NCBI GenBank assembly: GCA_027489175.1
Contig: JAIYAE010000020.1
Coordinates: 57,330-121,329 of the forward strand
Reading direction: 5' to 3'
DNA from: Rhodobacter sp.
Lineage (GTDB): Bacteria > Pseudomonadota > Alphaproteobacteria > Rhodobacterales > Rhodobacteraceae
DNA length: 64,000 bases
Made by a program: the position numbers and the translations under genes. The notes under the pieces are model-generated. The model saw only the letters and a program-made list of their open reading frames with translations. It was not told the DNA's origin and made no database searches. Each line of letters begins with the position of its first letter. Position 1 is the first letter of the stretch. This document shows, piece by piece, positions 7,726 to 16,617 of the stretch.

Positions 7726-8972
7726 CTATCGCACCAGTTGCCAAGTGTACCAGGCCCGGTAGTGGCCACCGTGGTCGTGGAAATCCATCGTCAACTGGGG
7801 CGAGGTCAGCGCCCCGCCAGCCAAGGTGGAGTTTGACTTCGGCAGGTGCACGGCCGCCGATTGCGGGGTGAAGATGTCGTCCTTGATGGCCGAAATCAGC
7901 CACCCGATTAGCGCGCCAAGGATCGCCCCGGCGACCGCGCCGATGATGGTGCCCAGCGGCCCGCCGATCGCGGTGCCAAGCGCGCCACCGGCAGCCGCCC
8001 CAGCCGCTGCCCCGACGGCAGCGATGATGACGGTCACCTCATCCTTGATCGCCTCCCAGAGGTCCTGCAGGAAGGACGACAGCCCGCCGTTATCCTTTTC
8101 CGCCAAGGCCAGAACCATCAGGAAATCGGCCGGATAGCTGACATTGGTCATGGAAAAGGTTTTGAGCAGGCGTGGCGGCGAGTAGGTTTTCGATTCGCCG
8201 TCGTCAAAGTCGTCACGCACCATGAATTCCGGCACCTTGGTTGGGTTGCCGGTCGGAGGAACGGCGGTGCCGCCCATGGCAATCTCGTCATCGCCGGGCC
8301 ATTCGGGGTTGGTCTCTTCAATGCATTTCACCTTGTGCAGGCGGAAATGCAGGCCCTTGTTCACGACGATGGGCGTTGCGACCGCACCCCCACGTTGCCA
8401 GAGCCAAGGGCAGTGCCGCTGAACCGGCCACCGTCCACCATCATCCGCAACACGTTTGGATCAACCGAAAGATGCGGCGCCAGGCGGCGGATGCTGTCGG
8501 CCTCGCTTCCCAGTTCCGAGGTGCTGTCGTCATCCACCTGCATGGCGAAGATGTTTTCCTGCAGGCTGGCCAGCTTACCCTCATTGCGCAGTTCGGGCGC
8601 GATGAAGGCAAAGTCCCGCGCGGTGTCGATCTGGTCCACCACCCGCTTTGTCGAGGTAAGGTCCACGTTGTAGCGCCGGGACAGCGACCGCAGGCTTGCG
8701 TCGTAAAGCTACGTCAGTGGCAGCGCCTTCAGCGCATTGCTTTGCCCCCGCTTGCCGCCAGGCTTGGCGTTGCGCAACCGCGCCGCCACGATCGGGGCCA
8801 GACGAGACGGATTCGCCGACACGCCCCGCGCCGCCATGAGCGAGGGCTCCTGCTCGTAGGCAAGGCCTTGGACGATATCAAGTTTCATGAGGTCGACGCG
8901 GCGGTCGATCATGTCCTGAAACACGGGGCTGAACGGGGATTGGCCAGCCTTGAATGCAACAGATTTGGACAT
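7726..8972 (-). pseudogene. Broken gene for a glycine-zipper protein of unknown function (one nonsense codon, one frameshift)
   Basis: Three consecutive minus-strand fragments read as one protein of about 415 residues. Fragment 1 starts at the ATG at 8972 (GGAG 7 nt upstream, MSKSVAFKAGQSPFSPVF) and ends at an in-frame TAG at 8709-8711. The same frame continues immediately (LYDASLRSLSRRYNVDLTS) to 8361. Within a run of five Gs (8387-8391) the sense shifts frame: SGNVG continues as GAVATPIVVNKGLHF in the frame that runs to 7726. The last third has a glycine/alanine-rich membrane-inserting stretch (GAAAGAAAGGALGTAIGG onward) and ends YRAWYTWQLVR. Alternatively the second break is a coupled gene start, as GTG overlaps the TGA at 8361-8364, or both breaks are sequencing errors. 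Confidence 0.65.
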
Positions 8973-9323
8973 CTGAAACTCCATCAATGAAAAAACTGGA
9001 TTAAAAAAAGCGGCGGGAATTGCCACCGAAGGTTGAGCGCGGACCATGAGGCGCATCGCTAGGCAGCAAGGAGCTCCATACCCTCACGGCGGCGATGAAC
9101 CGGGGTCCAGCGCAGGATTAATGATGTCTTGACGAATTGACGGTTCTTTCACGCGCAAGCTGCGCTGGGTTTTGGTAAACAAATGTCAGGCGGGATCAAT
9201 AGTTTCGATCCAGGACTAGGCCGAATGGCAGTTCCCCAGCTGCCCCGGCACCGGACATTTTATCAAGTCATTTTCCCCGACTTCCCCATTGAACCGTATT
9301 GTCCTCTGATCCCGCCACCTTTT
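8973..9323. other. Gap of 351 nt, no gene recognised
   Basis: Lies between the broken gene and the RNase T2 gene. It looks less GC-rich than its surroundings, with A-runs near 8989-9008 and several stops in all frames. No RNA gene or convincing terminator was seen; it probably holds the promoter of the broken gene. Confidence 0.5.
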
Positions 9324-9962
9324 TCAGCGCACCGGTTCCAAGACCGCATCCGACAGTCGGCAGTCGCGGATCACATCCGCGCCACAGGTCCGCGGGTCAA
9401 GGTCGCGCGTCAGGCAGATGCGCGCTTCCTGAATGAGGCCATCCTTGCAGGTGATGGTGATCTGGTCGCGCTTGAGGCCCGGGTTCGCCTCAAGAAATGC
9501 GTCCTCGATCACGCTGGCGGGAAGGGTCAGGGGTCGGTCGACCTGCCGAAACAGGTCGGGAATGGCAATGCTGGCATGCGCTTGTCTGGCAGCCTTGTAA
9601 TAGGCCGATGCCGAAAGCCCCGAGCAGCGGCCATGCTTCTTCCATTGGTAGAAAGCCAACCCCGATCCGCCCATGATATCGGCCATTGCGGCCGTTTCCG
9701 TGCGGGTCGGATCACGCTCCACCGTCCGGCAGAAAGAGGGCCAGCCATCCTCATATTGCGGCCAAAGCCCGTGCAGGATAAACGTCAGCCCGCGCCCGCT
9801 GTCGCATTGCGGATCGTCGCGGGCGTCGCCCTCCAGCGCGCACCAAGCGGCTGACCAGGATAGGGACAGGACGTAATAGTCGAAGTCACCCGCCCGCTCG
9901 CCCTCGGCCGCTGCACCGGTGGCCCAGAACAAAGCCGCAAGAGTCATCAGGATCCGGCGCAT
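9324..9962 (-). CDS. Secreted ribonuclease T2 family protein
   Basis: Exported endoribonuclease of the RNase T2 family, cleaving RNA via 2',3'-cyclic phosphates, probably in the periplasm. The 212 residues begin with a signal peptide (MRRILMTLAALFWATGAAA). Both catalytic segments are present: CAS1 as FILHGLWPQ and CAS2 as WKKHGRCSG, each with its histidine. Several cysteines are placed for disulfides. The start at 9962 follows GGAAGGAAAA; an earlier ATG eight codons upstream would disrupt the signal peptide. It stands alone, divergent from trcR. It could serve in nucleotide scavenging. Confidence 0.93.
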   Translation of the reverse strand: MRRILMTLAALFWATGAAAEGERAGDFDYYVLSLSWSAAWCALEGDARDDPQCDSGRGLTFILHGLWPQYEDGWPSFCRTVERDPTRTETAAMADIMGGSGLAFYQWKKHGRCSGLSASAYYKAARQAHASIAIPDLFRQVDRPLTLPASVIEDAFLEANPGLKRDQITITCKDGLIQEARICLTRDLDPRTCGADVIRDCRLSDAVLEPVR

Positions 9963-10085
9963 TTTCGCTTTTCCTTCCGGCCGCAAGGGCCTATATGGCG
10001 ATTGAATTCCCAGAAAACGTGGAACTCGCGGGTCCGCCCGCCGCCGTTTTCCCGGCCCGGGAGAGATTTGTAAAGGAGAGATCCG

Positions 10086-10847
10086 ATGTCGATGTTAAAG
10101 CCGCTTATGGCCAAGGCCACTGCCGTCTGGCTGGTGGACAACACGACCCTCAGCTTTGCCCAGATCGCCGATTTCTGTGGCCTGCATGAGCTTGAGGTGC
10201 AGGGCATTGCCGATGGGGACGTGGCGGGCGGCGTGAAAGGGTTTGACCCCATCGCCAACAACCAGCTTGACCCGGTCGAGATTGACCGCGCGCAGGCTGA
10301 TCCCCTGTACCGGATGAAGCTGAAGTTCAACGCGGCGGCGGTGGGCGAGGAAAAGCGTCGCGGTCCGCGCTACACCCCGCTGTCCAAGCGGCAGGACCGG
10401 CCGGCTGCGATCTACTGGCTTGTGAAGTTCCACCCGGAATTGTCCGATGGGGCCATCGGCAAGCTGGTTGGCACAACGAAGCCGACCATCATGTCGATCC
10501 GTGAGCGGAGCCACTGGAACATCTCGAACATCCAGCCGATCGACCCGGTTGCCTTGGGCCTTTGCAAGCAGTCGGAACTGGACACTGCCGTGCAGGCTGC
10601 GGCCCGCAAGAAAGCGGCGGATGGGGTGGTGATGTCGGATGATGAGCGGCGCAAGCTGGTCTCGACCGAGCAGTCCTTGGGCATGGACCCCGCGCCGAAG
10701 GTGCCTTCGGGGCTTGAGGTCTTTGGCGAGGAAGAGAAAGACGATACCCCGGCGGGCGACTTCTCGGACGCGGAAAGCTTCTTCAACCTGCCTGGCGGCA
10801 GCAATGATGACGAGGATGAGGAAGACGACAACCGCCGTCGTCGCTAA
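10086..10847 (+). CDS. DUF1013 protein, cell-cycle transcriptional regulator TrcR type
   Basis: A 253-residue protein of the alphaproteobacterial DUF1013 family, which current annotations call TrcR, a cell-cycle transcription regulator. A DNA-binding region is plausible at about 10-45 (VWLVDNTTLSFAQIADFCGL) and again near 105-140 (GAIGKLVGTTKPTIMSIRER), which reads like a helix-turn-helix. The C-terminal third is acidic and ends in an Asp/Glu-rich stretch followed by arginines, so it is probably disordered. AAGGAG precedes the ATG at good distance. It is a single gene with a strong terminator. Family placement is good; the functional name rests on annotation practice. Confidence 0.85.
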   Translation: MSMLKPLMAKATAVWLVDNTTLSFAQIADFCGLHELEVQGIADGDVAGGVKGFDPIANNQLDPVEIDRAQADPLYRMKLKFNAAAVGEEKRRGPRYTPLSKRQDRPAAIYWLVKFHPELSDGAIGKLVGTTKPTIMSIRERSHWNISNIQPIDPVALGLCKQSELDTAVQAAARKKAADGVVMSDDERRKLVSTEQSLGMDPAPKVPSGLEVFGEEEKDDTPAGDFSDAESFFNLPGGSNDDEDEEDDNRRRR

Positions 10848-10872
10848 GGCTGCGAAGGGCCCCTGAATGATG

Positions 10873-10905
10873 AACCCCGGCCCCCTGTGGCCGGGGTTTT
10901 GCTTT
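10873..10905 (+). terminator. Rho-independent terminator after the DUF1013 gene
   Basis: 10-bp stem AACCCCGGCC / GGCCGGGGTT around a 6-nt loop, followed by TTTTGCTTT, 25 nt after the stop. Confidence 0.92.
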
Positions 10906-11023
10906 GAGGTGTCCCGGGCAGGGACAGGGGGGTCAGGCTAGGAAAATCAAGGGGTTGGCTGCGGGTTTTAGGAATGCCTTAACCTTTGGCTGCACCTGAA
11001 GCAGCGGCCGGGTGAACCCCGAC

Positions 11024-12100
11024 CTATGCAGGACGACGGAAGGTTTCCAGAGGCAAGCGGTCATTCTGGGCCATGCGGTCGGCCAGTCGGGTCTGTTGGT
11101 GGCCCTTCGGGATCAGGTGGGCATCCTGCCGGGGGCCTTGCGACAGTTCCGGGAAGAGAAGGCGTATTTCCTCCACCGCTTCCGGCGACAGCGCGTTCAT
11201 CGCTTCTGACTGGAGCAGAAGGCTTTCGCTGGGCGCGCCCTCGGCAAACACCACCTCATGCTGGTCAAAGAGAAGATGGATGTAGTCGACCTGCGCAATG
11301 TAGACATCAATGTGGATGCCGGGAAGCGCGGTCAGCTTCAGCGCCGACACCAGAATGTCGGTCTCACCGAACATCCGCTGGCAAATGGGAGAGGAGACCA
11401 GCATCCGGTGCTGGCGTGACACCCAAAGGTCAGCGCGCGGCAGGCCCTGGCCAAGTGCGCCAGCGCTGATCTTCACCGGGCGCAGCTTTTCGTTTGACGC
11501 CATATCTTCTGCGGTGACGTGCCGTCGCCCGACCCAGCGAACCGGCTTTGGCCCTTGTTCGGTGGTCACCAGATCGCCCGCCTTGATCGCGCGTGCGGGC
11601 ACGGGGCCGGTGGGCGTGTCGATCAGCGTTTGTCCAGCAAAACAGACCAGCATCGAGATGTTGTCGACGATTGCCCCGAAGGAATTGTCTGGCCCAAGTT
11701 CGGTAAAGCGCAGCGTATAGGTCCCGGCCGTGGTGAAGTTCACAGGCAGGGTATAGGTCTCGTAAACGCCCCTGACGGGCGGCCGGACAATCAGCGAAGC
11801 GATGACGGTTCCGGTGCTGTTGACGATATCGACTGTAAAGCCGTCTTGGCCGATGACCGTGTTCTGGGTCCGCAGGGCGGCGATGAAGGTCAATTCGGTC
11901 TGAATTGGCTCCGTGATGGTGAAGCTCTGCCGCATCTGCGTGGTCTGGCCGGCATTGCCGTCAATTTCCGCCACGCGGTTGGTGTTGTTCGACCCGAAGT
12001 AGGAGCTTTCGAAGAAGGTCGTCTCAATATCCGTCCCGGTCCAGAACATGCCTTGCAGATCGAAGGTGCCGTTCTGGATGATATTGGTGGGCGGCGGCAT
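11024..12100 (-). CDS. Hint-domain (hedgehog/intein-fold) protein with N-terminal jelly-roll-like domain
   Basis: A 358-residue protein. Residues about 5-150 look like a beta-rich carbohydrate-binding or DUF642-like module (IIQNGTFDLQG, EIDGNAGQTTQMRQSF, TYTLRFTELGPDN). The Hint domain starts at Cys153 (CFAGQTLIDTPTGPVPAR), continues through VRWVGRRHVTAED, carries the block-B histidine in SRQHRML, and ends near YIHLLFDQHEVVFAEG. Hint domains cleave the peptide bond before their first cysteine, so self-release of the N-terminal part is expected. No signal peptide is visible, and these proteins in Rhodobacteraceae often use type I secretion. Biological role unknown. It stands alone. Confidence 0.85.
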   Translation of the reverse strand: MPPPTNIIQNGTFDLQGMFWTGTDIETTFFESSYFGSNNTNRVAEIDGNAGQTTQMRQSFTITEPIQTELTFIAALRTQNTVIGQDGFTVDIVNSTGTVIASLIVRPPVRGVYETYTLPVNFTTAGTYTLRFTELGPDNSFGAIVDNISMLVCFAGQTLIDTPTGPVPARAIKAGDLVTTEQGPKPVRWVGRRHVTAEDMASNEKLRPVKISAGALGQGLPRADLWVSRQHRMLVSSPICQRMFGETDILVSALKLTALPGIHIDVYIAQVDYIHLLFDQHEVVFAEGAPSESLLLQSEAMNALSPEAVEEIRLLFPELSQGPRQDAHLIPKGHQQTRLADRMAQNDRLPLETFRRPA

Positions 12101-12204
12101 GGCGGACCTTCAGGGGCTGTCTGAGGACGGTGATACCAAAGGATCATTGCCCAGTTTGAATATTTCCTGAAGGAGGATCTGGTCCAGTCTTCTTTGCGGG
12201 CGGG

Positions 12205-13008
12205 CTATTTGCCCATTCCGGCCGTGTCGTTGCCGCCACGGGTCAGATAATAGGCGATCAGGATCGGCAGGAAAGTTGCCGCGAAGACGACGATGGCAAT
12301 CACATTGGTCACCGGGCGCTGGCGCGGGCGGACAAGTTCGTTCAGCATCCAGATCGGCAGGGTGGATTGCTGACCTGCGGTAAAGGTGGTCACGATCACC
12401 TCATCAAAGGACAGGGCGAAGGCCAGCATGCCCCCGGCCAGCAGCGCCGTGCCAAGGTTCGGAAGCAGGATGTAGCGGAAGGTCTGGAAGGCGTTGGCGC
12501 CAAGATCGGCCGATGCTTCCATGATCCCGCCAGAGAGGCGGCGCATGCGGGCGACGGCGTTGTTGTAGACGATGACGATGCAGAAAGTCGCGTGGCCAAG
12601 GACGATGGTCCAGGTGCTGAACGGGATATCCATGATCCCGAAGGCGGAGCGCAGCGACATGCCGGTGATGACGCCGGGCAGCGCGATGGGCAGCAGGATC
12701 AGAAGGCTGATCTGGTCGCGCCCGAAGAACCGCGCCCGCGCCATGGCGGCGGCGACGAGGGTGCCAAGGATCATCGCCAGCGCGGTCGAGATCGCGGCGA
12801 CCTTCAGGGAAAGGTAGAGGGGCGGCCAGATGTCTTCGCGGTTCCAGGCGACGGCGAACCATTCGGTGGTCAGGCCGGGGGGCGGGAACTGGTAGGTCCG
12901 CTCCTCGGTCGTGAAGGCGTAAAGGAAGATCAGGAGGATCGGCAGGTGCAGGAACAAAAGCCCGCCGAGGGCAGCGGCTTTCAGACCCCATGAGGCCTCA
13001 GAGCGCAT
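12205..13008 (-). CDS. Polyamine-type ABC transporter permease (PotC/PotI-like)
   Basis: Second inner-membrane permease of the importer encoded at 12.2-16.4 kb. It has 267 residues and about six helices, beginning with [20 protein letters not shown]. The EAA loop that contacts the ATPase is [20 protein letters not shown] (about residue 175-195). The start at 13008 overlaps the end of the upstream permease gene by 11 nt, so the two are translationally coupled; an in-frame start eight codons further upstream is less likely. Its sequence resembles the PotC/PotI/YdcV group for spermidine or putrescine. Substrate is inferred from family only. Confidence 0.9.
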   Translation of the reverse strand: MRSEASWGLKAAALGGLLFLHLPILLIFLYAFTTEERTYQFPPPGLTTEWFAVAWNREDIWPPLYLSLKVAAISTALAMILGTLVAAAMARARFFGRDQISLLILLPIALPGVITGMSLRSAFGIMDIPFSTWTIVLGHATFCIVIVYNNAVARMRRLSGGIMEASADLGANAFQTFRYILLPNLGTALLAGGMLAFALSFDEVIVTTFTAGQQSTLPIWMLNELVRPRQRPVTNVIAIVVFAATFLPILIAYYLTRGGNDTAGMGK

Positions 13009-13930
13009 CGAAAGCCCCCGCGCGTTTGGCAAGGCCTAGGTAGACCAGCATGATCAGGATGGGGACCACGGCAAAGGCGGCGGCCAGGGGGATGTTCCCG
13101 GCGGTGCCTTGCAGCTGGTAGACGGCAAGGCCGATGAAGCGGGAACTGTCACCGACGATCTGCGGGATGATGTAATCGCCCAAGGTCAGCGAGAAGGTGA
13201 AGATCGACCCGGCGATGACCCCCGGCATGGCCAAGGGCAGGATCACCGTGCGGAAGGTCTGGCCCCGCGTGGCGCCAAGGTCGGCCGAGGCCTCAAGCAT
13301 GGAGGTCGGGACGCGTTCAAGCGCGGCCTGCAGCGGCAGGATCATGTACGGCAGCCAGATGTAGACGAACACAAGGTAGGTGCCGAAAGGCGAGGTGGAG
13401 AGCGACGAGCCTTCAAGGCCCGGGATCGACAGTATGCCCGAGATGATGAAGCCGGTGCCAGTGCCTTCAGCCGCCCAGCCGATGATCCCCTCTTTCGCGA
13501 GGATCAGCTTCCAGGCGTAGACCTTGACGAGATAGCTCGACCAGAGGGGCAGCATGACTCCCAGGTAGAAGGCGGCCTTCCAGGGGCCCTTGGCGTAGCG
13601 TGCGGCGTAGTAGGCGATGGGGAACGCAAGGATCGCGCAGGTGAGCGTGACGATGGTCGCCATCACCAGCGTGCGCAGGATGATGTCGAGGTTCTGGGGG
13701 CGGAAAAGCTCAGCGTAGGTCTTGAGGGTGAACTCCTCTTTCACGACGCCGGAGAATTCGTCGATGGAATAGAAGGACTGAAGGAGGAGGGCGGCGAGCG
13801 AGCCGAGGTAGACGACGCCCAGCCAGAGGAGGGGGGGCGTGATGAGGAGGAAAAGAAGAAGGCTGGGACGGCGCCAGAAGAGGCCGGTGAGGCGGTCTGC
13901 GGCGCCGCGCGGGGGCAGGATGGCGGTCAT
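12998..13930 (-). CDS. Polyamine-type ABC transporter permease (PotB/PotH-like)
   Basis: First permease of the importer, 310 residues. It has a long N-terminal helix ([20 protein letters not shown]), a periplasmic loop, and then the core of the transport domain. The EAA loop is [20 protein letters not shown], almost the same as in its partner. The partner gene overlaps its 3' end. Upstream, a 221-nt gap with two hairpin elements separates it from the ATPase gene, so its expression may be lower or partly independent. It resembles PotB/PotH. Polyamine uptake is the likely function. Confidence 0.9.
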   Translation of the reverse strand: MTAILPPRGAADRLTGLFWRRPSLLLFLLITPPLLWLGVVYLGSLAALLLQSFYSIDEFSGVVKEEFTLKTYAELFRPQNLDIILRTLVMATIVTLTCAILAFPIAYYAARYAKGPWKAAFYLGVMLPLWSSYLVKVYAWKLILAKEGIIGWAAEGTGTGFIISGILSIPGLEGSSLSTSPFGTYLVFVYIWLPYMILPLQAALERVPTSMLEASADLGATRGQTFRTVILPLAMPGVIAGSIFTFSLTLGDYIIPQIVGDSSRFIGLAVYQLQGTAGNIPLAAAFAVVPILIMLVYLGLAKRAGAFDAL

Positions 13931-13949
13931 GGACGCGCCCTTCGACCAT

Positions 13950-13974
13950 CAAAATCCTTGAAGGAAGGATTTTG
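13950..13974. repeat. Hairpin CAAAATCCTT / AAGGATTTTG
   Basis: 10-bp stem (13950-13959 and 13965-13974) with a 5-nt loop, just upstream of the permease start at 13930. It resembles the CTT..AAG-centred palindromes at 17.9, 33.3 and 40.9 kb. Confidence 0.7.
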
Positions 13975-14024
13975 GGTGCCTTTCCGTCCAGCGGCGTGCG
14001 GGGGGGAAATGGCGGAGCCTCCGG

Positions 14025-14086
14025 CGGGGATATTTGTCGGACAGATGAAATCGGACGGGTGTTTCATCTGTCCCCACATATCCCCG
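14025..14086. repeat. Two-stage hairpin with GGACAGATGAAA core (dispersed repeat)
   Basis: Outer stem CGGGGATAT / ATATCCCCG (14025-14033 and 14078-14086). Inner 12-bp stem GGACAGATGAAA / TTTCATCTGTCC (14039-14050 and 14062-14073), 11-nt loop. The right half recurs at 53978-54004. A GC-rich hairpin follows on the right in both places. It sits inside the importer operon between the ATPase and permease genes. Confidence 0.8.
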
Positions 14087-14153
14087 GGGTGAGCGCCGCA
14101 AGGCGCGAGGGGGCGGCGCCCCCTGCCTGGCTGGGGCAAGGCGGTACGGGCGG

Positions 14154-15152
14154 TCATGTGCCCCCCATCAGGTGCAGGGCGGCAGGGTCGAAGGCGATGG
14201 CGGTGATGTCGCCCTCAGCCGGGACGGGGTGGCCGGAAGGGACGAGGGCAGCAAGGTCGATGCCTTGGGCGTCGATCACCACCCGGGTGCCCGAGCCGAG
14301 GTAGCGCAGCGCGGTGACGCGGCCGGTGACCGGGCCGGTGGGGGCGAGGCGCGTCGCCTCGGGGCGGAGGGACGCCCACTCCTCGGGGCCGCCAAGAGCG
14401 CGGGTCAGTGCGGGGGGTAGGACGTTGGAGGAGCCGACGAAATCGGCCACAAAGCGGGTGGCGGGGCGGTCGTAGATGTCTTGCGGGGTGCCGATCTGCG
14501 CGATCTTCCCGTCGTTGAAGACGGCCAGATGATCGGCCATCGACAGCGCCTCATGCTGGTCGTGGGTGACAAAGATGAAGGTCAGGCCCAGGCGGTGCTG
14601 GAGGGCCTTAAGCTCATCCTGCATCGCCTCGCGCAGTTTCAGATCCAGCGCGCCGAGGGGTTCGTCGAGCAGGAGGACGCGGGGTTCATTCACCAAAGCG
14701 CGGGCGAGGGCGACACGCTGGCGCTGGCCGCCGGACAGTTGCGCGGGTTTGCGGTCGCCGTAGTCGGCGAGTTTGACCAGTGCCAGCATCTCATCCGCGC
14801 GGGCGTAGCGGGCGGCGCGGGCCATGCCCTTGACCATCAGGCCGTACGCCACGTTGTCGCGCACGTTCAGGTGCGGGAAGAGGGCGTAGTCCTGAAAGAC
14901 GGTGTTCACGTTGCGCAGGTGGGGCGGCGTGTTCGACACGTCCTCACCAAAGATGCGGATCTGGCCTGATGTTGGTTTTTCAAACCCCGAGATCAGGCGC
15001 AGGCAGGTGGTCTTGCCAGACCCTGAGGGGCCAAGCATGGCGAAGAACGAGCCCTCCGGGATGGTCAGATCGACGCCGTCCACCGCCTTCACCGGCGCGG
15101 AGGCTGGGCCGAAATGACGGGAAACGTTCTGGAAAGTGACGGCAGCGGTCAT
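14154..15152 (-). CDS. Polyamine-type ABC transporter ATP-binding protein (PotA-like)
   Basis: Cytoplasmic ATPase energising the importer, 332 residues. Walker A is GPSGSGKTTCLR, the Q-loop region VFQDYALFPHLNVRDNV, the signature LSGGQRQRVALARAL, Walker B VLLLDEPLGALD and the switch histidine FVTHDQHEALSM. A C-terminal TOBE-type regulatory domain occupies about 240-332 (SLRPEATRLAPTGPVTGRV). The start at 15152 is the ATG before TAAVTFQNV; seven further codons upstream are possible. The order binding protein, ATPase, permease, permease is standard for Pot-type importers. Confidence 0.94.
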   Translation of the reverse strand: MTAAVTFQNVSRHFGPASAPVKAVDGVDLTIPEGSFFAMLGPSGSGKTTCLRLISGFEKPTSGQIRIFGEDVSNTPPHLRNVNTVFQDYALFPHLNVRDNVAYGLMVKGMARAARYARADEMLALVKLADYGDRKPAQLSGGQRQRVALARALVNEPRVLLLDEPLGALDLKLREAMQDELKALQHRLGLTFIFVTHDQHEALSMADHLAVFNDGKIAQIGTPQDIYDRPATRFVADFVGSSNVLPPALTRALGGPEEWASLRPEATRLAPTGPVTGRVTALRYLGSGTRVVIDAQGIDLAALVPSGHPVPAEGDITAIAFDPAALHLMGGT

Positions 15153-15206
15153 GGGATGTCCGGAAACGGGCAAGGACGCCCCGGAGGTTCCGGGGCGCGG
15201 GGTCAG

Positions 15207-15234
15207 GTAGGATGGGCAATACTGCCCATCCTAC
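15207..15234. repeat. 12-bp-stem hairpin between the binding-protein and ATPase genes
   Basis: GTAGGATGGGCA and its exact complement around 4 nt. A second stem CGCCCCGG / CCGGGGCG lies just left of it (15178-15197). Together they can stop or stabilise transcripts after the binding-protein gene, a usual way to make more binding protein than ATPase. Confidence 0.75.
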
Positions 15235-15244
15235 GGGTCGGGGA

Positions 15245-16402
15245 TCAGCGACCGCCGATCACGCCGATGTAGTCACTGACCCAGCGGTAATAGGGCACGC
15301 AGGCCCCTTCCCCTTGGCTGCAGTTCGACACCGGGGTGGTCCAGAAGCGGATCTTTTCAAAGTCATCCATGCCGTTGGCAGCACAAGTTTCGGCCGTGGA
15401 CATGCCGCGCCCGTCGGTGCAGGCGGCGGGCACGGCGGGGTTTGCGCCGAACCAGACCGCAAGGTCGGCCTGCAGGTTCGATGACAACGAATGTTCCATC
15501 CACATGTAGGCGCAATTGGGGTTCGCCGCATCGACATGCATCATCGTGGTGTCGGCCCAGCCGGTGGCGCCTTCCTGCGGGATGACGCTGGCAATCGGCT
15601 GGCCGTCCGACTGCAGCAGGTTGCGCTGGAACGGCCAAGAACCGGAGGCCACCACGCCTTCGTTCTTGAAGTCGTCGATCTGGATGAAGGCGTCATGCCA
15701 GTAGCGGCTGACCAGCGTGCGCTGGGTGCGCAAGAGGTCAAGCGCGGCCTTGTACTGATCTTCGTTCAGCTCATAGGGCGAGGTGATGCCCAGTTCAGGC
15801 TTGTGGAACATCAGGTATTGCGCCGCGTCGGCGATGTGGATCGGGCCGTCATAGGCCTGCACCCGGCCCTTGTTCGACTGGCCGTCGGGCAGGGTCATTT
15901 CCTCGAACACCACGTTCCACGAGGTTGGCGGTTCCTTGAACACTTCGGTGTTGTACATCAGCACGTTCGGGCCCCACATGTAGGGCACGCCGTAATGCAC
16001 GCCATCGACGGTGTGCCAAGGGGCGTTCTTCAAACGCTCATCCACGGTGGACCAGGAGGGGATCAGGTCGATGTTGATCGGCTGGACGCGGTCGCCCGCG
16101 ATGAGGCGCAGTGAGGCGTCGCCCGAAGCGGTGACAAGGTCAAAGCCGCCTTCGTTCATCAGGGCAACCATCTCGTCCGAGGTGTTGGCGGTCTTGACGT
16201 TCACCTTGCAGCCCGATGCGGCTTCGAACTTGGTGACCCAGTCGAATTCCTTCATCGTCTCGCCACGCTCGATATAGCCGGCCCAGGCGACGATGTTCAC
16301 CTGGCCTTCGCCGGCACCGATTTCGGTGACCTGGGCAAGGACGGGGGAAAGGCCGGTCAGCGCGCAAAGCGCAGACGTGGCCATCAGCTTCATGGATTTC
16401 AT
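15245..16402 (-). CDS. Polyamine-type ABC transporter substrate-binding protein
   Basis: Periplasmic binding protein of the importer, 385 residues. It has a signal peptide MKSMKLMATSALCALTGLSP ending near LAQ-VTE. The mature part has the two-lobe pattern of PotD/PotF proteins (VNIVAWAGYIERGET, VKTANTSDEMVALMNEGGFD, YGVPYMWGPNVLMYN). Five cysteines are spread through the mature protein, possibly pairing as disulfides. The start at 16402 follows AAGGGAG; a much longer open frame upstream has no binding-protein residues. First gene of the operon; its promoter lies in the 215-nt gap shared with the divergent gene at 16618. Ligand likely putrescine or spermidine, but not proven. Confidence 0.9.
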   Translation of the reverse strand: MKSMKLMATSALCALTGLSPVLAQVTEIGAGEGQVNIVAWAGYIERGETMKEFDWVTKFEAASGCKVNVKTANTSDEMVALMNEGGFDLVTASGDASLRLIAGDRVQPINIDLIPSWSTVDERLKNAPWHTVDGVHYGVPYMWGPNVLMYNTEVFKEPPTSWNVVFEEMTLPDGQSNKGRVQAYDGPIHIADAAQYLMFHKPELGITSPYELNEDQYKAALDLLRTQRTLVSRYWHDAFIQIDDFKNEGVVASGSWPFQRNLLQSDGQPIASVIPQEGATGWADTTMMHVDAANPNCAYMWMEHSLSSNLQADLAVWFGANPAVPAACTDGRGMSTAETCAANGMDDFEKIRFWTTPVSNCSQGEGACVPYYRWVSDYIGVIGGR

Positions 16403-16617
16403 GGCAATCTCCCTTTTGGTTGGCCGCGACATGGGGCGCGGCGTGCCGGTGTTCCGGTCATGGGTGCAGGCTACGGTGCTGCCCGGAAATCGCAATTGAA
16501 AAAATGCCGGTTTTGAATGTGGCGGGTGTTGGTCGGCATCGGCGACGGGCTTTCGCGGGGTTGTCCGTTGCCTTCCGGGGTGGTCTGATCCCGCAGGACA
16601 ATGGCAGGAGGCAGGCG

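Noticed and set aside
9111..9126. CtrA-like sequence TTAA-N7-TTGA
   Set aside because: One mismatch to TTAA-N7-TTAA in an AT-richer gap next to a broken gene; expected by chance and not tied to a cell-cycle gene.
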